Shown: positions 7,907 through 18,813 of the stretch, piece by piece | Numbering within the stretch: the first letter of the stretch is position 1 | Layout of the letters: the number at the start of each line of letters is the position of its first letter | From: Prescottella equi | Lineage (GTDB): Bacteria; Actinomycetota; Actinomycetes; Mycobacteriales; Mycobacteriaceae | Assembly (NCBI RefSeq): GCF_002094305.1 | Contig: NZ_LWTX01000001.1 | Coordinates: 620,001 to 684,000, forward strand | Length of the DNA stretch: 64,000 nt | Reading direction: 5' to 3' | Notes under the pieces: model-generated | Told to the model about the DNA's origin: nothing | The model's input: only the letters and a program-made list of their open reading frames with translations | Database searches by the model: none | Made by a program: the position numbers and the translations under genes

Positions 7907-9217
7907 TCAGGTGAAGCTGCAGCCCGGCGCGACCGGGACGCCGTCGAACCGGTCGAGGAGGTACCGGACAGGAGTGCCCTCGACGTAGGCGTCGTCGATC
8001 AGCGGTCCGAAGTGGTTGCCGAACGTGGTGCCCGGTGCGAGCGGCGGCAGTTCGTCGGTGTGGAACGTGACGCTCGCGCCGCGGTCACACCAGTCGACGG
8101 CGAGTTGTCGGGCCTGACCGTAGGGGACGGTGTCGTCGTTGCGGCCGCTGGAGACCAGGGCCGGCACCCGTGGTGCGACGGTGCCGATCCGCTGGTCGCG
8201 CAGAACCTGCAGGGCCTCGGGCACCTCGCGGAGGTTGTCGAGCAGGGGCCGGCCGTCACGCGTGAAGCTCCGAGTCTGCAGGAACGGCCGCTTCGTGATG
8301 ATGTCGGCGATGCATTCGGTGCCGATACCGTCGAGCGCTGCCTGACCCTCCGGGGTGAGCCGCTCCTGCACCACCGACCGCAGTTCGGGGTAGCGGGCGA
8401 CGAAGCCGTTGACGGCGAAGCCGATCGAGCCGCCGATGAGGTTCCCGTCGATCTGTTCCAGCACCTGCTCGAGATCGGCGGTCGGGCCGCCGGCCCACAC
8501 CCCCTTGACGTTCAGTTCGGGCGCATACGACGCCGCAAGTTCCGCAGCGGCGGCAGTGGCCCCGCCACCCTGTGAGTAACCCCACAGCGCAAGCGGTGTC
8601 GCGTCGTCGCCGACGAGCGCGTTCGCGGCGCGCGCCGCGTCGAGCACGGCGTGCGCCTGCTCGATCCGGTTGACGTAGGTGTGGGTGCCGGGTGTGCCGA
8701 GCCCGATGTAGTCGGTCACGAACACCCGCACCCCGAGCGCCGACCACACGCCGGCCGACACCGCCTCTTGGTTGGCCGACACGAACAGCGGATCGACGCC
8801 GGCGTTCAATCCCGTCGAGAAGGCCCGGGACATCGCGCACTGGTCGCCCTGTCCGGACGTGCCGGGCGCGATGACGACGGTCGGCCGCGGGCCGTGGCCG
8901 CGCCACGGATGGGTGCTGTCGATGAAGGTGCCGGTCACCGCGGTCGGTGTGCCGTCCTGCAGGCGGGAGGTGTACATCACGAGTTGCGCTGCGACAGGCC
9001 AGGTCCCGTCGGACTCGGGGATGGTCGCGAATAGCGGCAGCGGTTCGCTGCGAACGATGCCGCCGGGGGCGTCCGCCGACAACGCCGGCGGCGAATAGAA
9101 GTCGGGCGGGGAATCGGCGCCGGCCCGGCCGGGTACGGCGACGGTGAGTGCGGTTGCGGCACAGGTCACCAAGGCAGCGACGGCGGCCCGTCCGGGGGTC
9201 CTGCGGAACATGTTCAT
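7907..9217 (-). CDS. Secreted lipase, second family member
   Basis: The 436-residue protein has a signal peptide (about residues 1-34, ending GRAGAD) and the secretory lipase fold with nucleophile motif GYSQGG at Ser 215, preceded by FVTDYIGLGTPGTHTY. The catalytic aspartate and histidine probably lie in SGRNDDTVPYG and in the FGNHFG segment near the end. The start is set at the first ATG before the signal peptide (MNMFRRT); the frame upstream has no signal. It lies 35 bp downstream of the cholesterol oxidase gene on the same strand, so the two are probably co-transcribed and act together on host or environmental lipids. Confidence 0.8.
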   Translation of the reverse strand: MNMFRRTPGRAAVAALVTCAATALTVAVPGRAGADSPPDFYSPPALSADAPGGIVRSEPLPLFATIPESDGTWPVAAQLVMYTSRLQDGTPTAVTGTFIDSTHPWRGHGPRPTVVIAPGTSGQGDQCAMSRAFSTGLNAGVDPLFVSANQEAVSAGVWSALGVRVFVTDYIGLGTPGTHTYVNRIEQAHAVLDAARAANALVGDDATPLALWGYSQGGGATAAAAELAASYAPELNVKGVWAGGPTADLEQVLEQIDGNLIGGSIGFAVNGFVARYPELRSVVQERLTPEGQAALDGIGTECIADIITKRPFLQTRSFTRDGRPLLDNLREVPEALQVLRDQRIGTVAPRVPALVSSGRNDDTVPYGQARQLAVDWCDRGASVTFHTDELPPLAPGTTFGNHFGPLIDDAYVEGTPVRYLLDRFDGVPVAPGCSFT

Positions 9218-9252
9218 GGAGTGCTCTTCCGAAGAGGGAGGTGCACGGACGG

Positions 9253-10848
9253 TCAGATGACGACCCCGACGTCGTGCGCGACGATCCGGTCGAGCGCACG
9301 TTCGGCGACGGCGGCGATCGTCATCGACGGATTGCAGGCGGCGGTGTTGCCGGGCATGAGGGCGCCGTCGAGGACGTACAGCCCACGCTGGTCGTGGACC
9401 CGGCCCTCGAGATCGCACACCGTCTCCATGCAGGCCCCGCCCAGCGGGTGCCACGTGGACGGGACGATCGCGTTGGTGTCGGTGACGATGCTCGTCGGGC
9501 CGGCGATCGCCCGGACCGTCCGATCGATGTGACCGGTCTGGACGGCCCAGTCGCCCTCGTGCGGCCAACGCAGCACCGCGTCGCCGCGCGCGGGGTCGTA
9601 GTCGAAGCGGCCACGGCCGTCGCTGACGCCGTAGCCGACGAGCATTGTGCTGTGCACGTCGACCGACAGCGACGGGATCGAGGCCTGGATGACGGTGTGC
9701 GCCGTCGCCGGGTCGTCCCAGTTGAGGCTGCCGTAGACGACGGGGCCGCCCTGCGCGACGCCGAACTCACGGTCCGGCGTCGTCCACACGTAGATCCGGT
9801 CGGCGTTGGTTCCCCAGCCGTCGCCGAGACCGTCGGGCAGGTCGGAAATCCGTCCCTGTCCCGCGGCCCGCACCAGCATCCGGGTCGTGTTCAGGCTGCC
9901 GGCGGCCATCACCAACGCGTTGGTGGTGAGGATCTTGTTCTCCAGGATCCGGCCGGTGGTGTCGATCCGGTTCACGTGCACGGCCCAGCGGCCGTCCGGT
10001 GCTCGCCCGACGTCGGTGACCTCATGCAGCGCCTGCACCGTGACCCTGCCCGTGGCCTCGGCGGCCGCGATATAGGTGACGTCGACGGAGTGCTTGCCAC
10101 CGTTGTTGACGCCGAGCGCGCCGTCGCCGTTGGTGTACGACGGCCGCATCACCCCGCGTAGCTCGTCGAGCGCGTACTTCCAGTCGATCGGCATCGGGAT
10201 CTTCGACAGCGGCAGCCCGGCGCGTTCGACGTGCTGCGCGAAGGTCCGCGGCGCGAGGTAGCTCGGGCTGTCGACCAGTTCGTCGGGCGCGACGGAGAGT
10301 TGCAGCATGCGTGCCACGCGCGGGTAGTGGACGCGGTCCATCTCGGTCCAGTCGATCCCGGTGGGGAAGTGCGTCGTGAAGACGGCCTCCGCCGGTTGCA
10401 GCGACATGCCCTGGTAGATGAGGGATCCGCCGCCCACACCCGCCGCGCACAGCGCGGTGATGTTGTCACCGGGCACCGCCTCGACCAGCCCGGTGAACGG
10501 TTCGACGAGAATCGGGCGGCCGAACAGCTGTGGTACGGACTTGTACCACAGTGCACGCTTGTCCGGTGCCGTCGGGCTGGGGAAGGTCGATGCGTTCGGC
10601 CCTGTGGGCCAGCGGATTCCACGTTCGAGGACGGTGACCGGCACACCTGCCTCGGCGAGACGCAGAGCGGTCACGCCGCCACCGAACCCCGAGCCGATCA
10701 CGATCACCCGGTGGTCCTCACGGGTGAGCGGTATCCGGTCGACGCGGGCCGCGATACCCACGGCGGCGCGGGCCGTCACCGGCGCCGCGAGCGTCATCCC
10801 GGCGACCGCGGCAGCGGTCAGAAAGGAGCGTCTCTTGATGTCGGGCAC
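9253..10848 (-). CDS. Cholesterol oxidase, GMC-type flavoprotein, Tat-exported
   Basis: The 531-residue protein has a twin-arginine signal (KRRSFLTAAAVAG). The FAD-binding loop follows (VIVIGSGFGGGVTALRLAEAG, residues about 46-66), and the C-terminal active-site region is WHPLGGACM, then GLYVLDGALMPGNTAACNPS. It matches class I (non-covalent FAD) cholesterol oxidases, which convert cholesterol to cholest-4-en-3-one with H2O2 release; Rhodococcus ChoE is a known relative. Start is GTG with a GGGGG ribosome site eight bases upstream. It is followed by a lipase gene and preceded by a TetR gene on the same strand, with its own promoter in between. Confidence 0.82.
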   Translation of the reverse strand: MPDIKRRSFLTAAAVAGMTLAAPVTARAAVGIAARVDRIPLTREDHRVIVIGSGFGGGVTALRLAEAGVPVTVLERGIRWPTGPNASTFPSPTAPDKRALWYKSVPQLFGRPILVEPFTGLVEAVPGDNITALCAAGVGGGSLIYQGMSLQPAEAVFTTHFPTGIDWTEMDRVHYPRVARMLQLSVAPDELVDSPSYLAPRTFAQHVERAGLPLSKIPMPIDWKYALDELRGVMRPSYTNGDGALGVNNGGKHSVDVTYIAAAEATGRVTVQALHEVTDVGRAPDGRWAVHVNRIDTTGRILENKILTTNALVMAAGSLNTTRMLVRAAGQGRISDLPDGLGDGWGTNADRIYVWTTPDREFGVAQGGPVVYGSLNWDDPATAHTVIQASIPSLSVDVHSTMLVGYGVSDGRGRFDYDPARGDAVLRWPHEGDWAVQTGHIDRTVRAIAGPTSIVTDTNAIVPSTWHPLGGACMETVCDLEGRVHDQRGLYVLDGALMPGNTAACNPSMTIAAVAERALDRIVAHDVGVVI

Positions 10849-10993
10849 AGCACATCCCCCGGTTCGTACGCAGTGGTGGCATCGGTCGAAGGTGCCCTCG
10901 ACGCGCTGTGGGCGTACGAAGGGTCCCTTCAGCCCCGGGCGGACGGGTGGTCAGCCGCGCGGAGTGATCCGACTCACTCCGGAGAGCGAGCTA

Positions 10994-11023
10994 AAACTAG
11001 ACACTTGTCGGCTCGACTGTCAA
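10994..11023 (-). promoter_or_regulatory. Promoter of the cholesterol oxidase-lipase unit with overlapping dyad
   Basis: On the minus strand TTGACA (11023-11018) and TAGTTT (10999-10994) are separated by 18 bp, close to a housekeeping promoter. An imperfect dyad running from CTTG (11004) to CAAG (11024) with GTCG-GCT-CGAC in its core spans the -35 and spacer, a suitable operator for the neighbouring TetR protein. The segment is AT-richer than its surroundings. Confidence 0.55.
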
Positions 11024-11045
11024 GAACTTGGGGAGGGGTACGCGT

Positions 11046-11597
11046 CTACCGGTCGAGCGTCAGAGCAGGCGCGAGCCAGCGCGTGAGGAACCGGCGCAGC
11101 TCGTCGTCGGCGTGCAGCGTCTCGTCGTCGAAGAAGACGACCGACAGTGCGAGGTGCAAGGTGATCTCGGTGATGTCGTCGGCGCGGTCGGCGAGTCGGG
11201 GCTCGCGCTCGACGAGCGGTGAGAGGAGTTCGCGGGCAACCGGTTTGGCGCGGCTGATCATCCCCGGATCGAACAACGGATTGCCGTCGCCGGCGCGGAG
11301 CAGCGCGCGCAGGACGGGTGTGTCCCGGACCGCTGCCCGGCCGGCGACGACGAGTTCGACGACGTACTCGACTGCCGACTGTGTGGCCGCTAGCCGGGCA
11401 CGGATGTCGCCGAGCACCTCGACGGCGAGACCGGCGATCGCCTGTGAGACGAGATCCTCGCGCGTGCCGAAGATCGAGTACACCGTCTGCCGGGTGACAC
11501 CCGCAGCGGCGGCCACGGCTGCGATGTTGACACCCTCGAACCCGGCGCTGCCGATCAATCCGAGAGTGGCGTCCAAGATCTTCTTCCGCGACCGCAC
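11046..11597 (-). CDS. TetR family transcriptional regulator
   Basis: The 183-residue protein has an N-terminal helix-turn-helix (RKKILDATLGLIGSAGFEGV, then AAAAGVTRQTVYSIFGTRED) typical of TetR, followed by an unassigned ligand-binding domain. It lies directly upstream of the cholesterol oxidase-lipase pair on the same strand, with a promoter and dyad in the gap, so it is the likely repressor of that pair. The ligand is unknown. The start is a GTG (complement of 11595-11597); an ATG six bases upstream is out of frame. Confidence 0.8.
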   Translation of the reverse strand: MRSRKKILDATLGLIGSAGFEGVNIAAVAAAAGVTRQTVYSIFGTREDLVSQAIAGLAVEVLGDIRARLAATQSAVEYVVELVVAGRAAVRDTPVLRALLRAGDGNPLFDPGMISRAKPVARELLSPLVEREPRLADRADDITEITLHLALSVVFFDDETLHADDELRRFLTRWLAPALTLDR

Positions 11598-11652
11598 CGC
11601 GTCATTATCGGGTACCGGTCGCGCACGGGGGAGAGGTGCGGGACCGGCGCGG

Positions 11653-11658
11653 TAGGCT
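11653..11658 (+). promoter_or_regulatory. -10 box for ettA
   Basis: TAGGCT fits TANNNT and is identical to the -10 proposed for gdh and ndk in this window. It predicts a 5' leader of about 60 bases before the ettA GTG. Confidence 0.45.
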
Positions 11659-11725
11659 GGCGGTCGAGTCGTACGTTCTCGCAGCCGGTGAGCTGCGCTT
11701 TTCCAGTCCAGATTGGAGCCTTTGG

Positions 11726-13399
<1,674 letters not shown>

Positions 13400-13403
13400 C
13401 CCC

Positions 13404-13826
13404 GTGTCGAACCAGGTCTACAGCTGCGACGTCCAGGTGCGTTGGGGCGATTCCGATCGCCTCGGACACGTCAACAACGCCCGCGTCGTGGAGTACATGC
13501 AGGAAGCGCGGTCGCTCTTCCTGACGGAGGGTGCGGCGTCGTCGGGCGCCGCACCCCGGGCCGTCGTCGTCCGCAAGATGGACGCCGAGTTCCTGCGCCC
13601 CATCACCGATGCCTCCGGCCCGGTCCGGGTGGAGGTGTCGGTGGTCCACGTCGGGACGTCGTCGTTCACGTTGCGGCACGTCGTCAAGGACATCGCCGGC
13701 ACCGTCTGCGCCAAGGGCGACGCCGTCATGGTCGGCTTCGACGCGCGGGCGGAGACGTCACGTGTGCTCTCAGACGTCGAGCGCGAGGTGCTCGGCCGCT
13801 ACCTGCCGGCCACGACGCCCGCGTAG
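13404..13826 (+). CDS. Acyl-CoA thioesterase, 4-hydroxybenzoyl-CoA thioesterase-like hotdog protein
   Basis: The 140-residue single-hotdog protein carries the catalytic pattern VRWGDSDRLGHVNNARVVEYMQ, where the aspartate and following HVNN define the 4HBT/YbgC-like thioesterase class. It hydrolyses acyl-CoA or related thioesters; the acyl group is not predictable. It starts with GTG four bases after the ettA stop, so it is probably in the ettA transcript. A second, different hotdog protein follows gdh, so gdh is flanked by two of them. Confidence 0.8.
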   Translation: MSNQVYSCDVQVRWGDSDRLGHVNNARVVEYMQEARSLFLTEGAASSGAAPRAVVVRKMDAEFLRPITDASGPVRVEVSVVHVGTSSFTLRHVVKDIAGTVCAKGDAVMVGFDARAETSRVLSDVEREVLGRYLPATTPA

Positions 13827-13835
13827 CCCACGCGG

Positions 13836-13852
13836 GGGTCCCTCCGGGACCC
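13836..13852. terminator. Short stem-loop after the thioesterase gene
   Basis: GGGTCCC-TCC-GGGACCC forms a 7-bp GC stem ten bases after the stop codon. There is no U tract, so it is a weak terminator candidate. Confidence 0.35.
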
Positions 13853-13886
13853 GTCCGCACCGGCAGTTCCGCGCGACCCGGGGTCG

Positions 13887-13919
13887 CCGCGGTTAGGCTC
13901 GCCATTGAGCCAACCGCGG
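13887..13919 (+). promoter_or_regulatory. Long dyad over the gdh promoter
   Basis: CCGCGGTTAGGCTC and GAGCCAACCGCGG form 13-bp arms with one bulged A around a 6-bp centre. TAGGCT at 13894-13899 in the left arm is a good -10 box, so the start site falls near the right arm. A dyad in this position can act as an operator. A regulator is not identifiable from sequence. Confidence 0.5.
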
Positions 13920-13947
13920 TGATCTCGAACAGGGACGGAGCGTCGCG

Positions 13948-16900
13948 ATGACGGATTCTGTAGATACCGACTGGTCACTGACGCTGTCCTCGGACGTGCG
14001 GGCCGGCCTGGCGGACCTGAGGGCGGTGTATTTCCGTCACACGTCCGCCGGCGAACCCGACAGCGTCCTCGACCGGCACGCCGACGCGATCGTCCGGGAG
14101 CACGTGTTGCTCGCGGCGCGGCGCCTGCCGGGTGAAGCGGTCACCCGCGTCCACCGTCCGTCCGACGGCTCCGGCGTCGGGGCCGCACTGCAGATCGTCG
14201 CCGACGACATGCCGCTGCTCGTCGAGTCCGTCACCGCATTGCTGGGCCGACTCGATGCGTCGATCAGCGAGGTCGTCCATCCGATACTGGGTGTGCGCCG
14301 GGACGCCGACGGCATGCTGGAACAGATTCTCGCCGACGTCCCGATCCGCGACCTCCCGACCGATGCCCTCGCGGAGTCGTGGATGCACGTGCAACTGCAT
14401 CCTGCGACCGAGGACGAGATCCTCGACGAGCTCGAATCTTCCATCGCCGCGGTGCTCTCCGACGTGGGACAGGTCGTGGCGGACACCGATGCCATGCGCG
14501 GTCTGCAACTCGCGGTCGCGGCCGAACTCGATGTCCGAGCGGAGAATCCGCCGCCCGGCCGGTCGGCCGACGAACTGCGAGACTGCGCGGACCTGCTGCG
14601 CTGGCTCGCCGACGGGCACTACACCGTGCTCGGCTATCGCCGCTACGAATGCGGAGACGACCACCGCACCCGGCGGATCCAGGAGAGCGGACTGGGTGTA
14701 CTGCGGTCGGAAGCCCACGCCGACGAGCACGTCAGAATCCCGCTCACGGTGGACATTCCGGATCGTCCGCTGTTGGTGTTGACGCAGGGCTCGGCGCCGG
14801 CCACGGTGCACCGGTCGGTGTATCCGTACTTCGTGGGTGTCAGCATCCTCGACGACGACGGTGCGATCGTCGGTGAGCATCGCTTCCTCGGGGTGTTCAC
14901 GGTGACCGCAATGCACGAGAACGTCCTGGAGATTCCGGTGATCGCGCGTCGGGTGCGCACCGCGATCGAGCGCGCAGGTTTCGGTATCGACTCCTTCTCG
15001 GGCCAGGCGATGCTCGAGGTGGTGCAGTCGTTTCCGCGCACCGAACTGTTCTCGATCGACGCCGACGCGTTGCTCGAGACGATGACCGCGGTGCTCAACA
15101 TCGGGCTGCGCCGGCAGATCCGACTGTTCATGCGCGAGGACAGCTTCGAACGGTTCGTCTCGTGTCTGGTGTACCTGCCGCGGGACCGCTACACCACCCG
15201 GGTACGCCTGGCGATGCAGCAGATCCTGCTGGACGAGCTGGGCGGTGGATTACTCGACTACACCGCGCGGGTCTCGGAGGGGGACCTGGCGATGCTGCAC
15301 GTGACGATCCGGAAGCCGCCCGGCTCACGCGACGGCCGCGTCGACACGTCGGAGGCCAATCGGCTCCGCATCCAGGGCCTGCTCGCCGAGGCGAGCCGCA
15401 GCTGGGACGACCATTTCGCGGACGCCGTGGCAGCCGATCCCGATGTGGATCCGGCCGTCGCCGCGAAGTATGCGGCCGAGCTCCCCGAGGCCTACAAGGA
15501 GGACTTCGACGCCGCGGAGGCGCTCGTCGACATCAGCCGCTTCGAGGGTCTCGACGCCGACTCGATCGACATGCGGATCCACCACGACTCGCCCGCTCCG
15601 GCGTGGCGGTGGCAGTTCGCGCTCTACTTCGTCGGCGACGGAATCTCGCTGTCCCACATACTTCCGGCGCTGCACAGCCTCGGTGTCGAGGTGCTCGACG
15701 AGCGTCCGTACGCGGTACGGCGTCCGGACGGCCTCCAGTGCTGGCTGTACGAGTTCGGGCTCGCGGTACCCCGGGAGCTGCTGGGTGACGCCGCGGCGGG
15801 GATCGGCGCGGACGGGCCCGGTGAACAGCTGCGCGATCGGCTCACCGGGGCGTTCGCCGCGATCTGGCACGGGCGGTGCGAGGCGGACCGGTTCAACGAG
15901 CTTGTGCTGCGCTCCGGGCTGGACTGGCGGCAGGTTTCGGTGCTGCGCGCCTACGTGAAGTACCTGCGCCAGGCGGGCTTCGCCTACAGCCAGGGGCACA
16001 TCGAGTCGGTGGTACTTGCGCACCCCGAGGTGGCCCGCCTGCTCGTCGAACTGTTCGAGTCGATGTTCGACCCCGACGCCGCGTCGGCGCAGCGGTCGGA
16101 GTCCCTCGAGCACGACTTGCGCACGGCGATCGACACGGTCGTCAGCCTCGACGTCGACCGCATTCTGCGGGCGTTGTTCGGGCTCGTCCGTGCGACGTTG
16201 CGCACCAACTACTTCGTGCAGGGGGCCGACGGGCTGTCGCGAGAGTTCCTCTCGCTCAAGTTCGAGCCCGCCCGCATCGCCGAACTGCCGAAGCCGCGCC
16301 CGCAGTTCGAGGTATTCGTGTACTCGCCGGAGGTCGAGGGCGTGCACCTGCGGTTCGGTCCGGTCGCGCGCGGCGGACTGCGCTGGTCGGACCGGCGCGA
16401 GGACTTCCGCACCGAGATCCTCGGCCTGGCCAAGGCGCAGGCGGTGAAGAACGCGGTGATCGTCCCGGTCGGTGCGAAGGGCGGTTTCGTCGTCAAGCAG
16501 CCGGTGGCGCCGACCGGTGATGCGGCCGTCGACCGCCAGGCGGTACGAGATCAGGGGGTGGCCTGCTATCGCAAGTTCATCTCCGGACTGCTCGACCTCA
16601 CCGACAACGTCGACCGGGTGAGCGGCGCCGTGGTGCCGCCCGCGCGCGTTGTTCGGAAGGACGGGGACGACACGTACCTCGTCGTCGCGGCGGACAAGGG
16701 GACCGCGACCTTCTCCGACATCGCCAACGGCGTGGCCGCCGACTACGGGTTCTGGCTCGGCGACGCGTTCGCGTCCGGCGGCTCGGCCGGCTACGACCAC
16801 AAGGAGATGGGCATCACCGCCCGGGGTGCGTGGGAGAGCGTCAAGCGCCACTTCCGGGAACTCGGGATCGACGTGGCCACAGACGATTTCACGGTGGCCG

Positions 16901-18813
16901 GAATCGGCGACATGAGCGGCGACGTGTTCGGGAACGGGATGCTGCTCAGCGAGCACATCCGGCTGGTCGCGGCATTCGACCACCGGCACATCTTCCTCGA
17001 CCCGACGCCGGACGCGGCGCGCTCGTTCGCCGAGCGGCGGCGCATGTTCGCGTTGCCGCGCTCGTCGTGGGACGACTACGACCGCGCGCTGATCAGCGAA
17101 GGCGGCGGCGTGTACGCGCGGACCGCGAAATCGGTACCGGTGAGCCCACAGGTGCGGGCCGCGCTGGGACTCGGCGACGACGTGACCGAACTGTCGCCGC
17201 CGGATCTGGTCAAGGCCGTGTTGCAGGCGCCGGTCGACCTGTTGTGGAACGGCGGTATCGGCACCTACGTCAAAGCGGCGTCGGAGTCCGACGCGTCGGT
17301 GGGCGACAAGAGCAACGACGCGGTTCGCGTGCTCGGGGCCGACGTCCGTGCCCGCGTGGTCGGGGAGGGCGGCAACCTCGGTGTGACGCAGCTGGGACGA
17401 ATCGAGTACGCGCTGCACGGGGGCAAGATCAACACCGACGCGATCGACAACTCGGCCGGTGTCGACTGCTCCGACCACGAGGTCAACATCAAGATCCTGC
17501 TCGACGCCGTCGTCAGCAGCGGTGAACTGCCGAGCGCGGACCGCGATCCTCTGCTCGCATCGATGACCGACGAAGTGGCCCGACTGGTGTTGGCGGACAA
17601 CATCGCCCAGAACGACCAGCTCGGCATGTCCCGTGCCAGCGCGCCCCAAATGCTGGGGGTGCACCGTCGTCTGATCGCCACGCTCGTCACCCACCACGGG
17701 CTCGACCGCAAGCTCGAGGCGCTGCCCACCGAGGCCGAGTTCGGCCGGCGGGCGCAGGCGGGCGGCGGGCTCACCTCTCCCGAGCTGGCGACGGTGATGG
17801 CGCACGCCAAACTCGCGCTGAAGCAGGACCTCCTCGCCACCGAACTGCCGGACAGCGACTTCTTCGCCGCTCGTCTGCCCGGTTACTTCCCGGAGCCGCT
17901 GCGCGATCGGTTCGGCGCGGCGATCCGCGGGCACTCGCTGCGTCGCGAGATCGTGGCCACGATGCTGGCGAACGAGGCGATCGACAACGGCGGCATCACG
18001 TACGCGTACCGGCTCGCGGAGGACGCGGGCGCGTCGAGCACCGACGCGATCCGCGCCTACGCCGCGGTGACCGAGATCTTCGAACTGCACGACGTGTGGT
18101 CGCGGGTCGGGACGGCCGACGTGCCGTCGGAGGTCTCGGATCTCCTCATGCTGCAGTCGCGGCGGGTGCTGGACCGCGCGTCGCGCTGGTTCCTGTCGAA
18201 CCGGCCGCAGCCGATCGCGGTGGGTGCCGAGATCTCCCGCTACTCGAGTGAGTTCCGCAGGCTCGCGCCGAAGGTGCCGGGCTGGCTGCGCGGCCACCAC
18301 GTCACCGATCTGGAACGCCGATCGCGGTCGGCGATCGCGGACGGCGCCCCGCGCGAACTCGCGCTCGAGGTGTACCGGCTGCTGGACCTGTTCTGTCTGC
18401 TCGACATCATCGACGTCGCCGACATCTGCGAGCGCGACGGCGAGGAGGTGGCGGAACTGTATTTCGCGCTGGACGCGCACCTGGGCATCGACTGGCTGCT
18501 CACCGCCGTGTCCGACCTCGCCCGCGGCGACCGGTGGCATTCGCTGGCCCGGCTGGCGCTGCGCGACGACCTGTACGGGTCGCTGCGCTCGCTCACCCTC
18601 GAAGTCCTCGTCGGCGGTGAACCGGACGAGACCCCCGAGGAGAAGATCGACTACTGGGAGTCCACGAACGCCTCACGACTCGCGCGATCGAGGTCCGCGC
18701 TGGCCGAGATCTTCGAGTCTGGAACGCTGGACCTTGCGACGCTGTCGGTGGCGGCGCGTCAGGTACGCAGCATGGTGCGGGGTGTGGGCACCAGATCGGA
18801 GGTCGGAAGGTGA
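13948..18813 (+). CDS. gdh: NAD-specific glutamate dehydrogenase, 180 kDa class
   Basis: The 1621-residue protein belongs to the large NAD-GDH class (L_180), which oxidatively deaminates glutamate to 2-oxoglutarate. The catalytic domain lies in the middle: GGLRWSDRREDFRTEILGLA near residue 808, then AVKNAVIVPVGAKGGFVVKQ with the substrate lysines near 832-846, and an NAD-binding segment GDMSGDVFGNGMLLSEHIRL near 989. The long N-terminal ACT-like and C-terminal regions are regulatory. In mycobacteria the orthologue (Rv2476c) is inhibited by the FHA protein GarA; the same control is likely but not visible here. A GGAG ribosome site precedes the ATG. The stop overlaps the next gene as GTGA. Confidence 0.93.
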   Translation: MTDSVDTDWSLTLSSDVRAGLADLRAVYFRHTSAGEPDSVLDRHADAIVREHVLLAARRLPGEAVTRVHRPSDGSGVGAALQIVADDMPLLVESVTALLGRLDASISEVVHPILGVRRDADGMLEQILADVPIRDLPTDALAESWMHVQLHPATEDEILDELESSIAAVLSDVGQVVADTDAMRGLQLAVAAELDVRAENPPPGRSADELRDCADLLRWLADGHYTVLGYRRYECGDDHRTRRIQESGLGVLRSEAHADEHVRIPLTVDIPDRPLLVLTQGSAPATVHRSVYPYFVGVSILDDDGAIVGEHRFLGVFTVTAMHENVLEIPVIARRVRTAIERAGFGIDSFSGQAMLEVVQSFPRTELFSIDADALLETMTAVLNIGLRRQIRLFMREDSFERFVSCLVYLPRDRYTTRVRLAMQQILLDELGGGLLDYTARVSEGDLAMLHVTIRKPPGSRDGRVDTSEANRLRIQGLLAEASRSWDDHFADAVAADPDVDPAVAAKYAAELPEAYKEDFDAAEALVDISRFEGLDADSIDMRIHHDSPAPAWRWQFALYFVGDGISLSHILPALHSLGVEVLDERPYAVRRPDGLQCWLYEFGLAVPRELLGDAAAGIGADGPGEQLRDRLTGAFAAIWHGRCEADRFNELVLRSGLDWRQVSVLRAYVKYLRQAGFAYSQGHIESVVLAHPEVARLLVELFESMFDPDAASAQRSESLEHDLRTAIDTVVSLDVDRILRALFGLVRATLRTNYFVQGADGLSREFLSLKFEPARIAELPKPRPQFEVFVYSPEVEGVHLRFGPVARGGLRWSDRREDFRTEILGLAKAQAVKNAVIVPVGAKGGFVVKQPVAPTGDAAVDRQAVRDQGVACYRKFISGLLDLTDNVDRVSGAVVPPARVVRKDGDDTYLVVAADKGTATFSDIANGVAADYGFWLGDAFASGGSAGYDHKEMGITARGAWESVKRHFRELGIDVATDDFTVAGIGDMSGDVFGNGMLLSEHIRLVAAFDHRHIFLDPTPDAARSFAERRRMFALPRSSWDDYDRALISEGGGVYARTAKSVPVSPQVRAALGLGDDVTELSPPDLVKAVLQAPVDLLWNGGIGTYVKAASESDASVGDKSNDAVRVLGADVRARVVGEGGNLGVTQLGRIEYALHGGKINTDAIDNSAGVDCSDHEVNIKILLDAVVSSGELPSADRDPLLASMTDEVARLVLADNIAQNDQLGMSRASAPQMLGVHRRLIATLVTHHGLDRKLEALPTEAEFGRRAQAGGGLTSPELATVMAHAKLALKQDLLATELPDSDFFAARLPGYFPEPLRDRFGAAIRGHSLRREIVATMLANEAIDNGGITYAYRLAEDAGASSTDAIRAYAAVTEIFELHDVWSRVGTADVPSEVSDLLMLQSRRVLDRASRWFLSNRPQPIAVGAEISRYSSEFRRLAPKVPGWLRGHHVTDLERRSRSAIADGAPRELALEVYRLLDLFCLLDIIDVADICERDGEEVAELYFALDAHLGIDWLLTAVSDLARGDRWHSLARLALRDDLYGSLRSLTLEVLVGGEPDETPEEKIDYWESTNASRLARSRSALAEIFESGTLDLATLSVAARQVRSMVRGVGTRSEVGR

